IMG/VR virus record: IMGVR_UViG_3300042981_000030
Span: 1 to 30,467 of that record
DNA from: a virus
Reading direction: 5' to 3' (one strand)
Length of the DNA stretch: 30,467 nucleotides
The translations under genes and the position numbers were made by a program. The notes beneath the pieces were generated by a model that was not told the origin of the DNA, searched no databases, and saw only the letters and a program-made list of their open reading frames with translations. Shown here in pieces: positions 16,192 to 22,004 of this stretch. The stretch's first letter is position 1, and every line of letters starts with the position of its first letter.

Positions 16192-17787
16192 TTAATATCC
16201 CGTTTCTGCGTCGCGTTCGGCAAGCAAAATCTGCTCTGCTTGCTTAAATGAGTCCCAACGCTCTTGCGTATAAGGTTTCGTCCATACTTGCGGGCCTTGT
16301 GCAAGCGCATCGAGCATATGATAGTCTTCTGTGGCTCCAAATTTGTTAAATTCTTCTTCAAAATCTACTTGGGTAATGTGGTGATATATGCAACCAGCCG
16401 CCCAATAGTTAGTCAAGCCTCTAACTCTTGCATCTTTTGCCTTGCCGCCCGTCTTAATAGGCACTACAATGAATCTGATTCCTCTTAATTTCATCTCAGA
16501 TTCCAACCAAGGCTTAAAAATAGCGCTAAAAAGCACATCTTCAATAGCTACAAGCCTTGGTTGCCAACGTACAACAGCTTTAAAAATGTAATCTACAAGC
16601 TCTGGCGGACGCCAATCATTCTTTGTAGCCTCTAGAATGAAGATTTTTTCGTCAGAAGCAGAGCCAGTAACAATGAAACCCGACTTACCAACAGTTGCAG
16701 GGTCAATTAAAATAACTCTATCGAGGTTCATTATGTTATGATACATCCAGCTTTCACCTACAGCATAACGTAGCTTATTATAACCTGCCCATTCATAGTA
16801 CCTTTTCCACTGCGGAAGTAGTTCATTTGCTCCCGCAGCAGGATCATTTGCATATTGTGCTGACCAAATCTTTGGATTCTTTTTAAGAATAGCAAAAGAT
16901 TCAGTTGTAAAAGCTTCTGGAAAGATTGGTTCTAACTCTCCAGTCGCTTCATTTAACTCTTCTGCCGCCCGAATATACTTTAATAATGACGGCCCATAAG
17001 TGATATGAGCATGATTGTACAAATCTTCATAAGCCCAGCGCGTACCAACAAGATCAAACTTGGCCTTTAAAAATTCTGTAAAGAAGGCTTGAATGTTATC
17101 AAACCAATCCTTAGCAGTTTGCATTTCAGCTTTAGAATCACGAGCTTTATCACCAATTAAGTCGTCTAGCTTTAAATAATCATAGTGCTTACCCTGACTT
17201 TTCCCACCTACGCCCATTGTATCGTAGGTGGCTTCATTCCAAATTTCAGACCTTGGTAATTCTAGTTCGTACTTATTAATTCTCTGCTTCTTAGCTGTAG
17301 GTACACATTCTGGAAATAATCCCATTAAGAGTGGATTACTTAGAAAGTGCCCAGCAATTGAAACTAAGAAGCGTGATGCCTGCTCAGCCGTTTCGTGCCC
17401 GATCAATAATCTAACATTCGTTCCAAGATTTTCAGGCCAAGGCGCAATCCCACTTTCATCGGGCAGTGGAATTTGTATGCTATGACCAATGGTAACGATT
17501 GTTGACTTATAGTGGGAACGAGGGAGTAGTATTTCTTTAAATCTCTGCTTCCAATTTCTCATAAGCCACCAGCAAAGCTCTCCGTGAAGCTTTGATGATA
17601 ACTTATTATATCCAAGAATTGCAGTACACAGAAAAAATAAATCTAACTTTGCGCGCTTACGAAGATACTTATACTGATCGGTTGTAAGCGATTCCATCTT
17701 CTTATCTGATAGCTTACGAGCTTTAGTTATGTTTTCTTCACTGATTAAGCTCGATATAGCAGCGTCTAAATCTTGATTAAGTTCCAT
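16192..17787 (-). CDS. terL: Terminase large subunit
   Basis: I use ATG 17787 (531 residues); an in-frame TTG at 17796 is the alternative and neither has a good ribosome site. The ATPase half has a variant Walker A (LPRSHYKST, about 88-96), adenine-contact region LLIGHETAEQASRF and Walker B (YLKLDDL, acidic pair near 208-209). The nuclease half has the RNase H-like acids: VILIDPA (Asp near 362), LVAIEDV (Glu-Asp near 416-417) and EDYHMLDALA (Asp near 488 and 493). It pumps DNA into the head and cuts concatemers, acting with the small subunit and the portal. Confidence 0.92.
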   Translation of the reverse strand: MELNQDLDAAISSLISEENITKARKLSDKKMESLTTDQYKYLRKRAKLDLFFLCTAILGYNKLSSKLHGELCWWLMRNWKQRFKEILLPRSHYKSTIVTIGHSIQIPLPDESGIAPWPENLGTNVRLLIGHETAEQASRFLVSIAGHFLSNPLLMGLFPECVPTAKKQRINKYELELPRSEIWNEATYDTMGVGGKSQGKHYDYLKLDDLIGDKARDSKAEMQTAKDWFDNIQAFFTEFLKAKFDLVGTRWAYEDLYNHAHITYGPSLLKYIRAAEELNEATGELEPIFPEAFTTESFAILKKNPKIWSAQYANDPAAGANELLPQWKRYYEWAGYNKLRYAVGESWMYHNIMNLDRVILIDPATVGKSGFIVTGSASDEKIFILEATKNDWRPPELVDYIFKAVVRWQPRLVAIEDVLFSAIFKPWLESEMKLRGIRFIVVPIKTGGKAKDARVRGLTNYWAAGCIYHHITQVDFEEEFNKFGATEDYHMLDALAQGPQVWTKPYTQERWDSFKQAEQILLAERDAETGY

Positions 17788-17792
17788 AGGAG

Positions 17793-18062
17793 TCAATCAA
17801 ATAAATTCTTGATGCTCCGAATTGGATGCTTAATTCTTTCCTTTGCCTTATCCGCAAATGAAGAATCCGACGCTTCCTTATGGTGCATCCTAGCATCAGC
17901 TTCACCAAATACCTTTGCAGTCTTACGAAGCGCAGCGCCCTTCTTACCGTAAGCCTCAATCAATAAAGAATCTTCCTGTGTCATTTCATCCCGACGCTGA
18001 TTCCTATACTTATCTCGTGGAGTTTCAAAACCTTGAAGCTTACGAGGATCTTGATCGCTCAT
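17793..18062 (-). CDS. Small charged helical protein upstream of terL
   Basis: The 89-residue protein is hydrophilic, rich in Lys, Arg, Asp and Glu, and predicted helical (RDEMTQEDSLLIEAYGKKGA, KERIKHPIRSIKNLF). It has no membrane segment. Its ATG at 18062 overlaps the stop of the preceding gene by four bases, and it ends six bases before terL. It may be a packaging or head accessory protein; no family is recognised. Confidence 0.6.
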   Translation of the reverse strand: MSDQDPRKLQGFETPRDKYRNQRRDEMTQEDSLLIEAYGKKGAALRKTAKVFGEADARMHHKEASDSSFADKAKERIKHPIRSIKNLFD

Positions 18063-18322
18063 TTTGGTTTCATCCTCTTCTTAGCGTTTCTAACCATACG
18101 TCTATACTTAAGTGCCTTCTGATAAGCTTCATCACTTTGGTCTGCGAGTTCCTTTGCGTGCTGAGTACGTCCAACATCACCTTCGTTAATTGAATCTATA
18201 AAAGTCCGTGATTCAATTTTATCGTACTTCTTCACGGAATCCGCAGGACTAAATTCTCCACCATTATCAATATGCTTTTGCATCCGCTTACTATGACTCA
18301 TCGGCCCGACTGGATCACTCAT
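18059..18322 (-). CDS. Small basic protein upstream of terL
   Basis: I choose ATG 18322 (87 residues, MSDPVGPMSHSKRMQKHIDN...). It has GGAGG nine bases upstream and overlaps the stop of the gene before it, while a longer frame from 18373 lacks such a site. The protein is basic at its C-terminus (KYRRMVRNAKKRMKPK), which could bind nucleic acid, and otherwise helical and charged. It is coupled to the next gene by ATGA. The function is unknown. Confidence 0.6.
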   Translation of the reverse strand: MSDPVGPMSHSKRMQKHIDNGGEFSPADSVKKYDKIESRTFIDSINEGDVGRTQHAKELADQSDEAYQKALKYRRMVRNAKKRMKPK

Positions 18323-18542
18323 CTTCTTCAACCTCCAGCGGAAAAGCTTCACATAGAGTTTGTTCAATTTCATGGAGCTTAAACACTTGTAATGCTTCTG
18401 CTAGTGTTAAACCCTTTTCCTTGAAGGGTGGATAGTAATGCTCAATAAATTCATCTAAGTCACGAACTATCTGCTTACGAGCCTTCTCCCTATCTGCATT
18501 TAATGCGGCTTCCTCAAGAAGCTGATCCACTGTGTTTTTCAT
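18315..18542 (-). CDS. Small acidic helical protein downstream of terminase small subunit
   Basis: I choose ATG 18542 (75 residues, MKNTVDQLLEEAALNADREK...), which follows AGGTAAGA. A longer frame from 18584 has no clear ribosome site. The protein is helical and acidic, ending EAFPLEVEEDE. It overlaps the terminase-small-like gene by 29 bases and the next gene by eight. It might assist terminase or the HTH protein; no family is recognised. Confidence 0.6.
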   Translation of the reverse strand: MKNTVDQLLEEAALNADREKARKQIVRDLDEFIEHYYPPFKEKGLTLAEALQVFKLHEIEQTLCEAFPLEVEEDE

Positions 18543-19074
18543 CTTTCTTACCTGCTGGTAAGGTTCTGACTTCAACATTTCCATGAAGCATCATTGCTTC
18601 GTTAGCTTTTTCAATTCCACTAGCTAAAGCTGCTGAATGTTCGGCAGGGATGTTGAAGATGTTAGTTTGATTTACAGGAGTATCAGCACCCCTAAGTTTA
18701 CCAATGCCCTTGAGAATATCCATACTGCGATCAAATATGGCCAACGGCTTACTCTCAAGCATACCTTCATCTGAGATCACGCGTTCAATATTCTTAATTG
18801 CAGCAAGTTCGATTTTCTTAAGTCTATCTCCAGTATCTTCAAGCTCGCTTAATACCTTCCTATGAACAAGCTCTTTGATAATCTTTGCTTGTTCTGAGCC
18901 TAAGATATTACAAACTTGCTGCGGTGTATAATCAAAGCGTTCAGCAATTGCTTTATTACTTTCTCCTACACAGTGCATTGCAACCATTTGATCGTAAATT
19001 GGTATCCACTTCTTTGGTCGCCAACGCTTGCTTGGCTTAAGTTTTGGTGCCTTTCTTACTAATTCGTCCGGCAT
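18514..19074 (-). CDS. Terminase small subunit-like HTH protein
   Basis: The 186-residue protein has a basic start (LVRKAPKLKPSKRWRPKKW), then a helix-turn-helix (about 29-58: YDQMVAMHCVGESNKAIAER, FDYTPQQVCNIL), a linker and a long helical part (ELEDTGDRLKKIELAAIKNI, then ERVISDEG) that could form the oligomer. HTH plus helical oligomerisation domain, four genes before terL, is the usual plan of small terminase subunits, which recognise the packaging site. A general DNA-binding regulator is the alternative. The start is ATG 19074. Confidence 0.7.
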   Translation of the reverse strand: MPDELVRKAPKLKPSKRWRPKKWIPIYDQMVAMHCVGESNKAIAERFDYTPQQVCNILGSEQAKIIKELVHRKVLSELEDTGDRLKKIELAAIKNIERVISDEGMLESKPLAIFDRSMDILKGIGKLRGADTPVNQTNIFNIPAEHSAALASGIEKANEAMMLHGNVEVRTLPAGKKDEKHSGSAS

Positions 19075-19168
19075 AGGTCTTGCCTTTGTAATTAACCTTT
19101 AGACGTTTAAGCTGAGCCTTGAGAAACTTTGCTGCATATGAATTAACCTTCGCATATTTCCTTGGCAT
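19037..19168 (-). CDS. Possible 43-residue basic protein
   Basis: A short frame from ATG 19168 to TAA at 19037 encodes a strongly basic protein (MPRKYAKVNSYAAKFLKAQL, KRLKVNYKGKTYAGR...). A GGGTGA-like site precedes it and it overlaps the terminase-small-like gene by 38 bases. Basic composition and position fit a small DNA-binding protein, but size and the weak ribosome site leave doubt. Confidence 0.4.
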   Translation of the reverse strand: MPRKYAKVNSYAAKFLKAQLKRLKVNYKGKTYAGRISKKGTKT

Positions 19169-19235
19169 TTCATTTCACCCATAGGGCCGTGCTGCAACCC
19201 AGATAAATGCGATGAGTAACTTTCCGTCTCGCATG

Positions 19236-19616
19236 TTAGCAACTTACTAACTTGTAAATCTTAAAAGTATGTTCAGCGGCGGCGGCGCTTGCAACCTTAA
19301 TTCGCCATGCAGCACAAGGAAAGTTATCAAGCATAACTGCTTCTCCGGCCCCGCCTAAAGCTACGGCAGTGCCAGTTAAATCAACTAAATCTGCCCACGT
19401 AGCAGCAGCAGTCGCAGCAGCAAGTGTCAAACCGTTCTTGGCATAATTTACATCAAAGTCATTGCTAATTTGAATTGTTGCTGCCTCGGCAAGAACGGCG
19501 GGCGATTGAATGGTAAGCAACTCAGCATCGCCAAAGGACAATTCATCAATAACGGCAGTGCTTACAGTTCCACCATTTGCAATAACAATATTGGGACATT
19601 GAATTGAAGATCGCAT
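19236..19616 (-). CDS. First late gene, probable small virion protein
   Basis: The 126-residue protein is Ala-rich and beta-prone (NIVIANGGTVSTAVIDELSF, AATIQISNDFDVNYAKNGLT, CAAWRIKVASAAAAEHTFKI). The pattern resembles small capsid or tail decoration proteins rather than an enzyme. There is no signal peptide. It is the first gene after the candidate late promoter at 19661-19689, so it may be strongly expressed. A 67-base gap follows before the next small frame. Confidence 0.6.
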   Translation of the reverse strand: MRSSIQCPNIVIANGGTVSTAVIDELSFGDAELLTIQSPAVLAEAATIQISNDFDVNYAKNGLTLAAATAAATWADLVDLTGTAVALGGAGEAVMLDNFPCAAWRIKVASAAAAEHTFKIYKLVSC

Positions 19617-19660
19617 ATAGTTTACTCAAGCTGAGGTTGGCCCCGCCCACGATTGAAAAC

Positions 19661-19689
19661 AATATAATAAATGTGGAAAGAATGTGCAA
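19661..19689 (-). promoter_or_regulatory. Candidate late promoter, TTGCAC-N17-TATATT
   Basis: On the minus strand a -35 TTGCAC (19684-19689) and -10 TATATT (19661-19666) are separated by exactly 17 bases. Initiation would be near 19653, about 37 bases before the first late gene. It is the only sigma70-like site I found in front of the left block. It could be read by host RNA polymerase or be activator-dependent, as its -35 is weaker than those of the plus-strand promoters. Confidence 0.5.
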
Positions 19690-19876
19690 AGTTTACAATC
19701 CATTTGGACTGAACCAAAGGAGATTTGGAGTTGGTTTGGAGATTGATGTGAAATATTGTGCAATTATTGAAATTTTGGGTGATTAGTTTATAAGGGCTAA
19801 ATCCTATTTACAAATTGTAGAAACGTCATTTTCCGGCGCTCTGCGTCGCGTTTCCGGCTCACCCCTGCCATGTCAA
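19690..19876. other. Noncoding stretch with TTTGGAG repeats
   Basis: No plausible gene is seen. Near 19710-19745 the motif W-TTGGAG occurs in quick succession (GATTTGGAG, GGTTTGGAG), the same word that forms the inverted arrays around the candidate origin at 21446-21753. The rest, to 19876, is AT-rich then GC-rich sequence without clear symmetry. Confidence 0.45.
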
Positions 19877-20028
19877 TAGCTGTTTCAAATTGAAACATGT
19901 TGCAGATTGCAACGTAGCTGCTGAGACGTTCCAAACTGAAACACTATTGCAATACGCAAGACTTCATGCAAAATGCAATAGTAGCTGCCCGCTCTTGCAT
20001 TATGCAATACTTCGGGCATATTGCAAGA
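19877..20028. promoter_or_regulatory. Cluster of palindromes, candidate operator array
   Basis: Three modules each begin with TAGCTG (19877, 19915, 19982). The first has a perfect 17-base palindrome TGTTTCAA-A-TTGAAACA at 19881-19897; a copy with three changes sits at 19927-19943. Between and after them are TTGCA palindromes: GTTGCA-GAT-TGCAAC at 19899-19913, TATTGCAATA at 19945-19954, TTGCAT-T-ATGCAA at 19995-20007, and a longer near-perfect inverted repeat at about 19995-20027. This looks like binding sites for two dimeric regulators, or sites of a replication initiator. It lies between the late promoter and the early promoters, so it could control both. Confidence 0.6.
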
Positions 20029-20037
20029 TGTTGATAA

Positions 20038-20058
20038 TGTGGATAACTGTGTGGATAT
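20038..20058 (+). promoter_or_regulatory. Two DnaA boxes
   Basis: TGTGGATAA (20038-20046), the exact complement of the consensus TTATCCACA, is followed four bases later by TGTGGATAT (20050-20058). Both face the same way, one helical turn apart. They may be an extra DnaA-binding cluster about 1.4 kb from the main candidate origin, or a DnaA-controlled switch next to the early promoters. Confidence 0.6.
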
Positions 20059-20161
20059 GATACACAATCGTTACATTCTTGTGTATTGCGTTCACAAGCC
20101 TAGTATGTTAGCTTTCGATTGTAGTCAATAACGGTTGTTGCTGGCAGTTAAAGACGGGCTC

Positions 20162-20190
20162 TTGACAAATGGAGATGGATTAGCTAAGTT
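20162..20190 (+). promoter_or_regulatory. Early promoter P1, TTGACA-N17-TAAGTT
   Basis: A perfect -35 TTGACA (20162-20167) lies 17 bases before TAAGTT (20185-20190). It carries the CTCTTGACAAA context shared by the other promoters in this window. No gene follows before the next promoter, so it may make a short RNA or act in tandem. Confidence 0.5.
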
Positions 20191-20249
20191 ACAATCGTCA
20201 AGTTAAGCGATGCGCGGCGGGATAGTTAAAGCCTAGCAATCTGCAAGAC

Positions 20250-20278
20250 TTGACAAGGCAGAAGATGATAAGTACCTT
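20250..20278 (+). promoter_or_regulatory. Early promoter P2, TTGACA-N17-TACCTT
   Basis: TTGACA is at 20250-20255 and TACCTT at 20273-20278. The -10 is the weakest of the set. Just downstream an inverted repeat CTGTGAA...TTCACAG (about 20284-20312) would form a hairpin at the start of its transcript. Confidence 0.4.
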
Positions 20279-20371
20279 ATGCACTGTGAAGTTATTACTT
20301 GCAGTTTCACAGCGCCGGGAAGGTTTGGGAAAGTCTCTTCTGTTGTCATTGTAACGTGGCCCAGAAGGCTC

Positions 20372-20400
20372 TTGACAAAGTGCAGCAAAGCGATTAACTT
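20372..20400 (+). promoter_or_regulatory. Early promoter P3, TTGACA-N17-TAACTT
   Basis: TTGACA is at 20372-20377 and TAACTT at 20395-20400, spaced 17 bases. The CTCTTGACAAA context is present. It sits 38 bases before the ATG of the small basic gene at 20438. Confidence 0.55.
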
Positions 20401-20437
20401 GCATTATGCTCTTTCACAATCCAAAAGTGAGCCGAAA

Positions 20438-20698
20438 ATGTCAATGGTCGGCACAGACTTTAGCCACGGCGCAACAAGTCGCGCTAAGGTCAAGCGTGAG
20501 CGTAAAGTTACAATCTCACGCATCGGAAACTATCGTCGGAACGTTTGCCGTGCATTGCTGGATGGGAAGATAACATATCAGCAAGCGATTAAGCGAACGG
20601 GTGCGAGTCGTAGGAAAGCGCACAAGGCCAGCTGCACGTTTGACCCAATCAGCACTTGTGGCTTGAGCGTGTACACGAAGCAAGTTTCACGGGGCTAA
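20438..20698 (+). CDS. Small basic protein with possible HTH, first rightward gene
   Basis: I choose ATG 20438 (86 residues), because promoter P3 ends just before it; an earlier ATG at 20279 would place the start inside promoter P2. The protein is very basic (TSRAKVKRERKVTISRIGNY, RRNVCRALLDGKITYQQAIK, RTGASRRKAHK). The segment GKITYQQAIKRTGASRRKA has helix-turn-helix character. It could be a DNA-binding regulator or a small transcription modulator. The ribosome site is poor (GTGAG). Its last codons overlap the hairpin at 20693-20733. Confidence 0.5.
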   Translation: MSMVGTDFSHGATSRAKVKRERKVTISRIGNYRRNVCRALLDGKITYQQAIKRTGASRRKAHKASCTFDPISTCGLSVYTKQVSRG

Positions 20699-20733
20699 AT
20701 AGAGTAAGCGCGGGTGCGATACCCGCAAGCCCC
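20693..20733 (+). ncRNA. T-arm-like hairpin on an acceptor-like stem (tRNA minihelix remnant?)
   Basis: GCGGG-TGCGATA-CCCGC (20710-20726) has exactly a tRNA T-arm geometry: a 5-bp stem and a 7-base loop with only one change from the TTCGA core. It is followed with no gap by AAGCCCC (20727-20733), which pairs with GGGGCT at 20693-20698. No D arm or anticodon arm fits, either in the 11 bases between or in the 80 bases upstream. It may be a decayed tRNA, a minimal acceptor/T-arm RNA or simply a hairpin before promoter P4. It overlaps the end of the gene before it. Confidence 0.35.
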
Positions 20734-20762
20734 TTGACTTATGAAGGAAGCTGTATTAACTT
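20734..20762 (+). promoter_or_regulatory. Promoter P4, TTGACT-N17-TAACTT
   Basis: TTGACT (20734-20739) and TAACTT (20757-20762) are 17 bases apart. It would start transcription near 20769 and produce the CTAG-rich leader and the two tiny genes at 21127-21418. Confidence 0.5.
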
Positions 20763-21110
20763 AAGTGTAGGTGCAGTAAAAATAGCTCTTGGCAGTTAGA
20801 CTAGCGTGCGTGCATAGCGCATGACTCTAGGCAAACTAGTTTGCTCTATTGACAGAGCGGACAGGAACCTAGGCTAGGCCAAGAGACACAATGGCGAGAA
20901 AGATGCGTCGAGTTAGTCTAGTGCAGAGTCTGACAAACAAAGCATTTAGACTATTCAGGCCACAAGTTAGCTAGTGAACAAACCTAGACTAATGGAAGCC
21001 TATCGGCCCTAAGTCATTGGAGCGTGATAGCACGCTTTAGGATGGATTAGTCTAGGACGCTAAAGGTCTAGGACGTAATCTAAGCTTCGATGCTAACATC
21101 CTATTTCCTT
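20763..21110 (+). ncRNA. CTAG-rich, highly foldable leader or noncoding RNA
   Basis: No convincing gene lies in these about 350 bases. They contain many inverted repeats: CTCTTGGC (20786-20793) with GCCAAGAG (20878-20885), the palindrome GCAAACTAGTTTGC (about 20831-20844), GCTCT-N6-AGAGC (about 20843-20858), and CCTAGACTAAT (20983-20993) with ATTAGTCTAGG (21046-21056). The last pair encloses CCTAA/TTAGG and the tight hairpin AGCGTG-ATAG-CACGCT (21021-21036). GTCTAGGACG is repeated at 21050 and 21066. CTAG, usually a rare word, occurs about ten times. It may be a structured leader of the genes at 21127-21418, or a stand-alone RNA. Confidence 0.45.
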
Positions 21111-21126
21111 TAACGGAGTAGTTAAC

Positions 21127-21306
21127 ATGGCAAGGTTTAAAATTGAAATTGAAGCTTGTGATGAGAATGACGGTTTTGAGCCTTATGAAGGTGAAGTTGA
21201 AGTAGAAGCTGAAGACGCTTTTGATGCTCTCATTAAGTATGAACAAGAATTAGCTTATCCGGGCCGACATATCGCAATTCATGTAACAATGCTAGAGGAT
21301 AAGTAA
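21127..21306 (+). CDS. 59-residue acidic protein
   Basis: This short frame has ATG at 21127, with GGAG eight bases upstream, and stops at 21304-21306. The protein is acidic (MARFKIEIEACDENDGFEPY, EGEVEVEAEDAFDAL...) and ends in a beta strand (HIAIHVTMLEDK). The alternating strand-helix-strand pattern suggests a compact alpha/beta fold. No family is recognised. It follows the CTAG-rich leader, so its expression may depend on folding of that RNA. Confidence 0.65.
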   Translation: MARFKIEIEACDENDGFEPYEGEVEVEAEDAFDALIKYEQELAYPGRHIAIHVTMLEDK

Positions 21307-21307
21307 G

Positions 21308-21418
21308 ATGCAATACTATCCTAGTCTTGAGTCACTAAACATTGCAGTATGGGTATTCGTTGGACTCATGGTAATGTTGCTTATCTACGTTGTACGTTTG
21401 CGAATGAAGGATTACTAA
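21308..21418 (+). CDS. 36-residue single-pass membrane protein
   Basis: ATG 21308 comes one base after the stop of the gene before, whose end supplies AGGATAAG as ribosome site. The protein has one transmembrane helix (about 12-29: IAVWVFVGLMVMLLIYVV) and a short basic tail (RLRMKDY), so the C-terminus probably stays inside. It could alter the host membrane or block superinfection; this is speculation. Confidence 0.55.
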   Translation: MQYYPSLESLNIAVWVFVGLMVMLLIYVVRLRMKDY

Positions 21419-21445
21419 GCGTTAAGCGAGCTAGTAATTACTAAA

Positions 21446-21753
21446 CTCCAAACGGGCTCCAAAGACTCCAATTTTCCAATTGCTCCAATTCAGGGCAAGG
21501 AGTTTTCCACAGTGAGCTTAGGGAGTGTGGATAAGTGAGTGGGTATGTGGATATGTTACAATAATAAAAAAATATATAAATAACTTAACCACCTACCCTA
21601 CAGAAATCGAACACTAGCGGCTAACTTTCATACAGTGATTGTGGATAAGTCGCAGGAATGTGGAAATGTGGAAATGTGGATAACCCATGCCTCCTAGATT
21701 GGAGCATTTGGAGAAATTGGAGTTGTTTGGGAGTTGGGAGATTTCCCTTGGAG
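21446..21753. other. Candidate replication origin: DnaA boxes, A/T run, inverted iterons
   Basis: No gene fits here. On the left are five CTCCAAW-type words facing right (starts 21446, 21457, 21466, 21474, 21483; 8-11 bases apart). On the right are six WTTGGAG-type words facing left (21698, 21707, 21716, 21726, 21734, 21747). Between them lie DnaA boxes TGTGGATAA at 21526, 21640 and 21675, the variant TGTGGATAT at 21546, related TGTGGAAAT twice in tandem at 21659 and 21667, and TTTTCCACA at 21503. A 24-base run of only A and T (21560-21583) sits beside the second box, as expected for the unwinding element. Host DnaA plus a phage initiator binding the iterons could start replication here. Confidence 0.7.
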
Positions 21754-21781
21754 TTGCATTTGGCACTTACTAGGAGCAACA

Positions 21782-21949
21782 ATGCGACAGTATAATCTTG
21801 TCTTCTGGACAACGGAAGACGACGAATTAGACGATGGTACTATGATCTATCTAGGCTTCTGTAAGGATTGGACAGAAGCTCTTGAGATTGCCAAGGAAGC
21901 TCTTCCGGGCAATGCTGTTAGGTTGTCGCTGGAAGTCTTTGACTCTTGA
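21782..21949 (+). CDS. 55-residue small protein after the origin
   Basis: I choose ATG 21782 with AGGAG eight bases upstream; an upstream in-frame ATG at 21734 lies inside the iteron array. The protein (MRQYNLVFWTTEDDELDDGT, MIYLGFCKDWTEALEIAKEA) looks like a compact strand-helix-strand fold. The stop codon TGA lies inside the -35 box of promoter P5 (TCT TGA CA). The function is unknown. Confidence 0.65.
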   Translation: MRQYNLVFWTTEDDELDDGTMIYLGFCKDWTEALEIAKEALPGNAVRLSLEVFDS

Positions 21950-21974
21950 CAAAAGAAGCTGATTGTATTATCTT
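21946..21974 (+). promoter_or_regulatory. Promoter P5, TTGACA-N17-TATCTT
   Basis: TTGACA (21946-21951) contains the stop codon of the upstream gene. TATCTT (21969-21974) follows after 17 bases. Transcription would begin near 21981, about 24 bases before the tRNA-like RNA, which appears to be its first product. Confidence 0.65.
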
Positions 21975-22004
21975 TATCCTACATCGAAAGGAATCTAGTA
22001 AAAC

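Noticed and set aside
19177-19236. 19-codon hydrophobic frame on the minus strand between the first late gene and the 43-residue frame
   Set aside because: Too short and without a good ribosome site, though its stop lies near the next start.
19877-20028. CRISPR array
   Set aside because: Repeats are palindromes of different length with irregular spacing and no spacer/repeat alternation; no cas genes.
20198-20404. Minus-strand frame of 68 codons
   Set aside because: It lies across promoters P2 and P3, has no ribosome site and no protein-like features.
20849-20877. TTGACA at 20849 as a ninth promoter
   Set aside because: The matching -10 position (GGCTAG) is poor; the TTGACA is better explained as the loop of a hairpin GCTCT...AGAGC.
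20786-20885. 8-bp inverted repeat considered as the acceptor stem of a tRNA
   Set aside because: No T arm or anticodon arm fits on either strand, so it is treated only as part of the folded region.
20891-20974. 27-codon basic frame (MARKMRRVSLVQSL...) inside the CTAG-rich region
   Set aside because: Possible, but too short, with a weak ribosome site and placed in a region dominated by RNA-like symmetry; not called.
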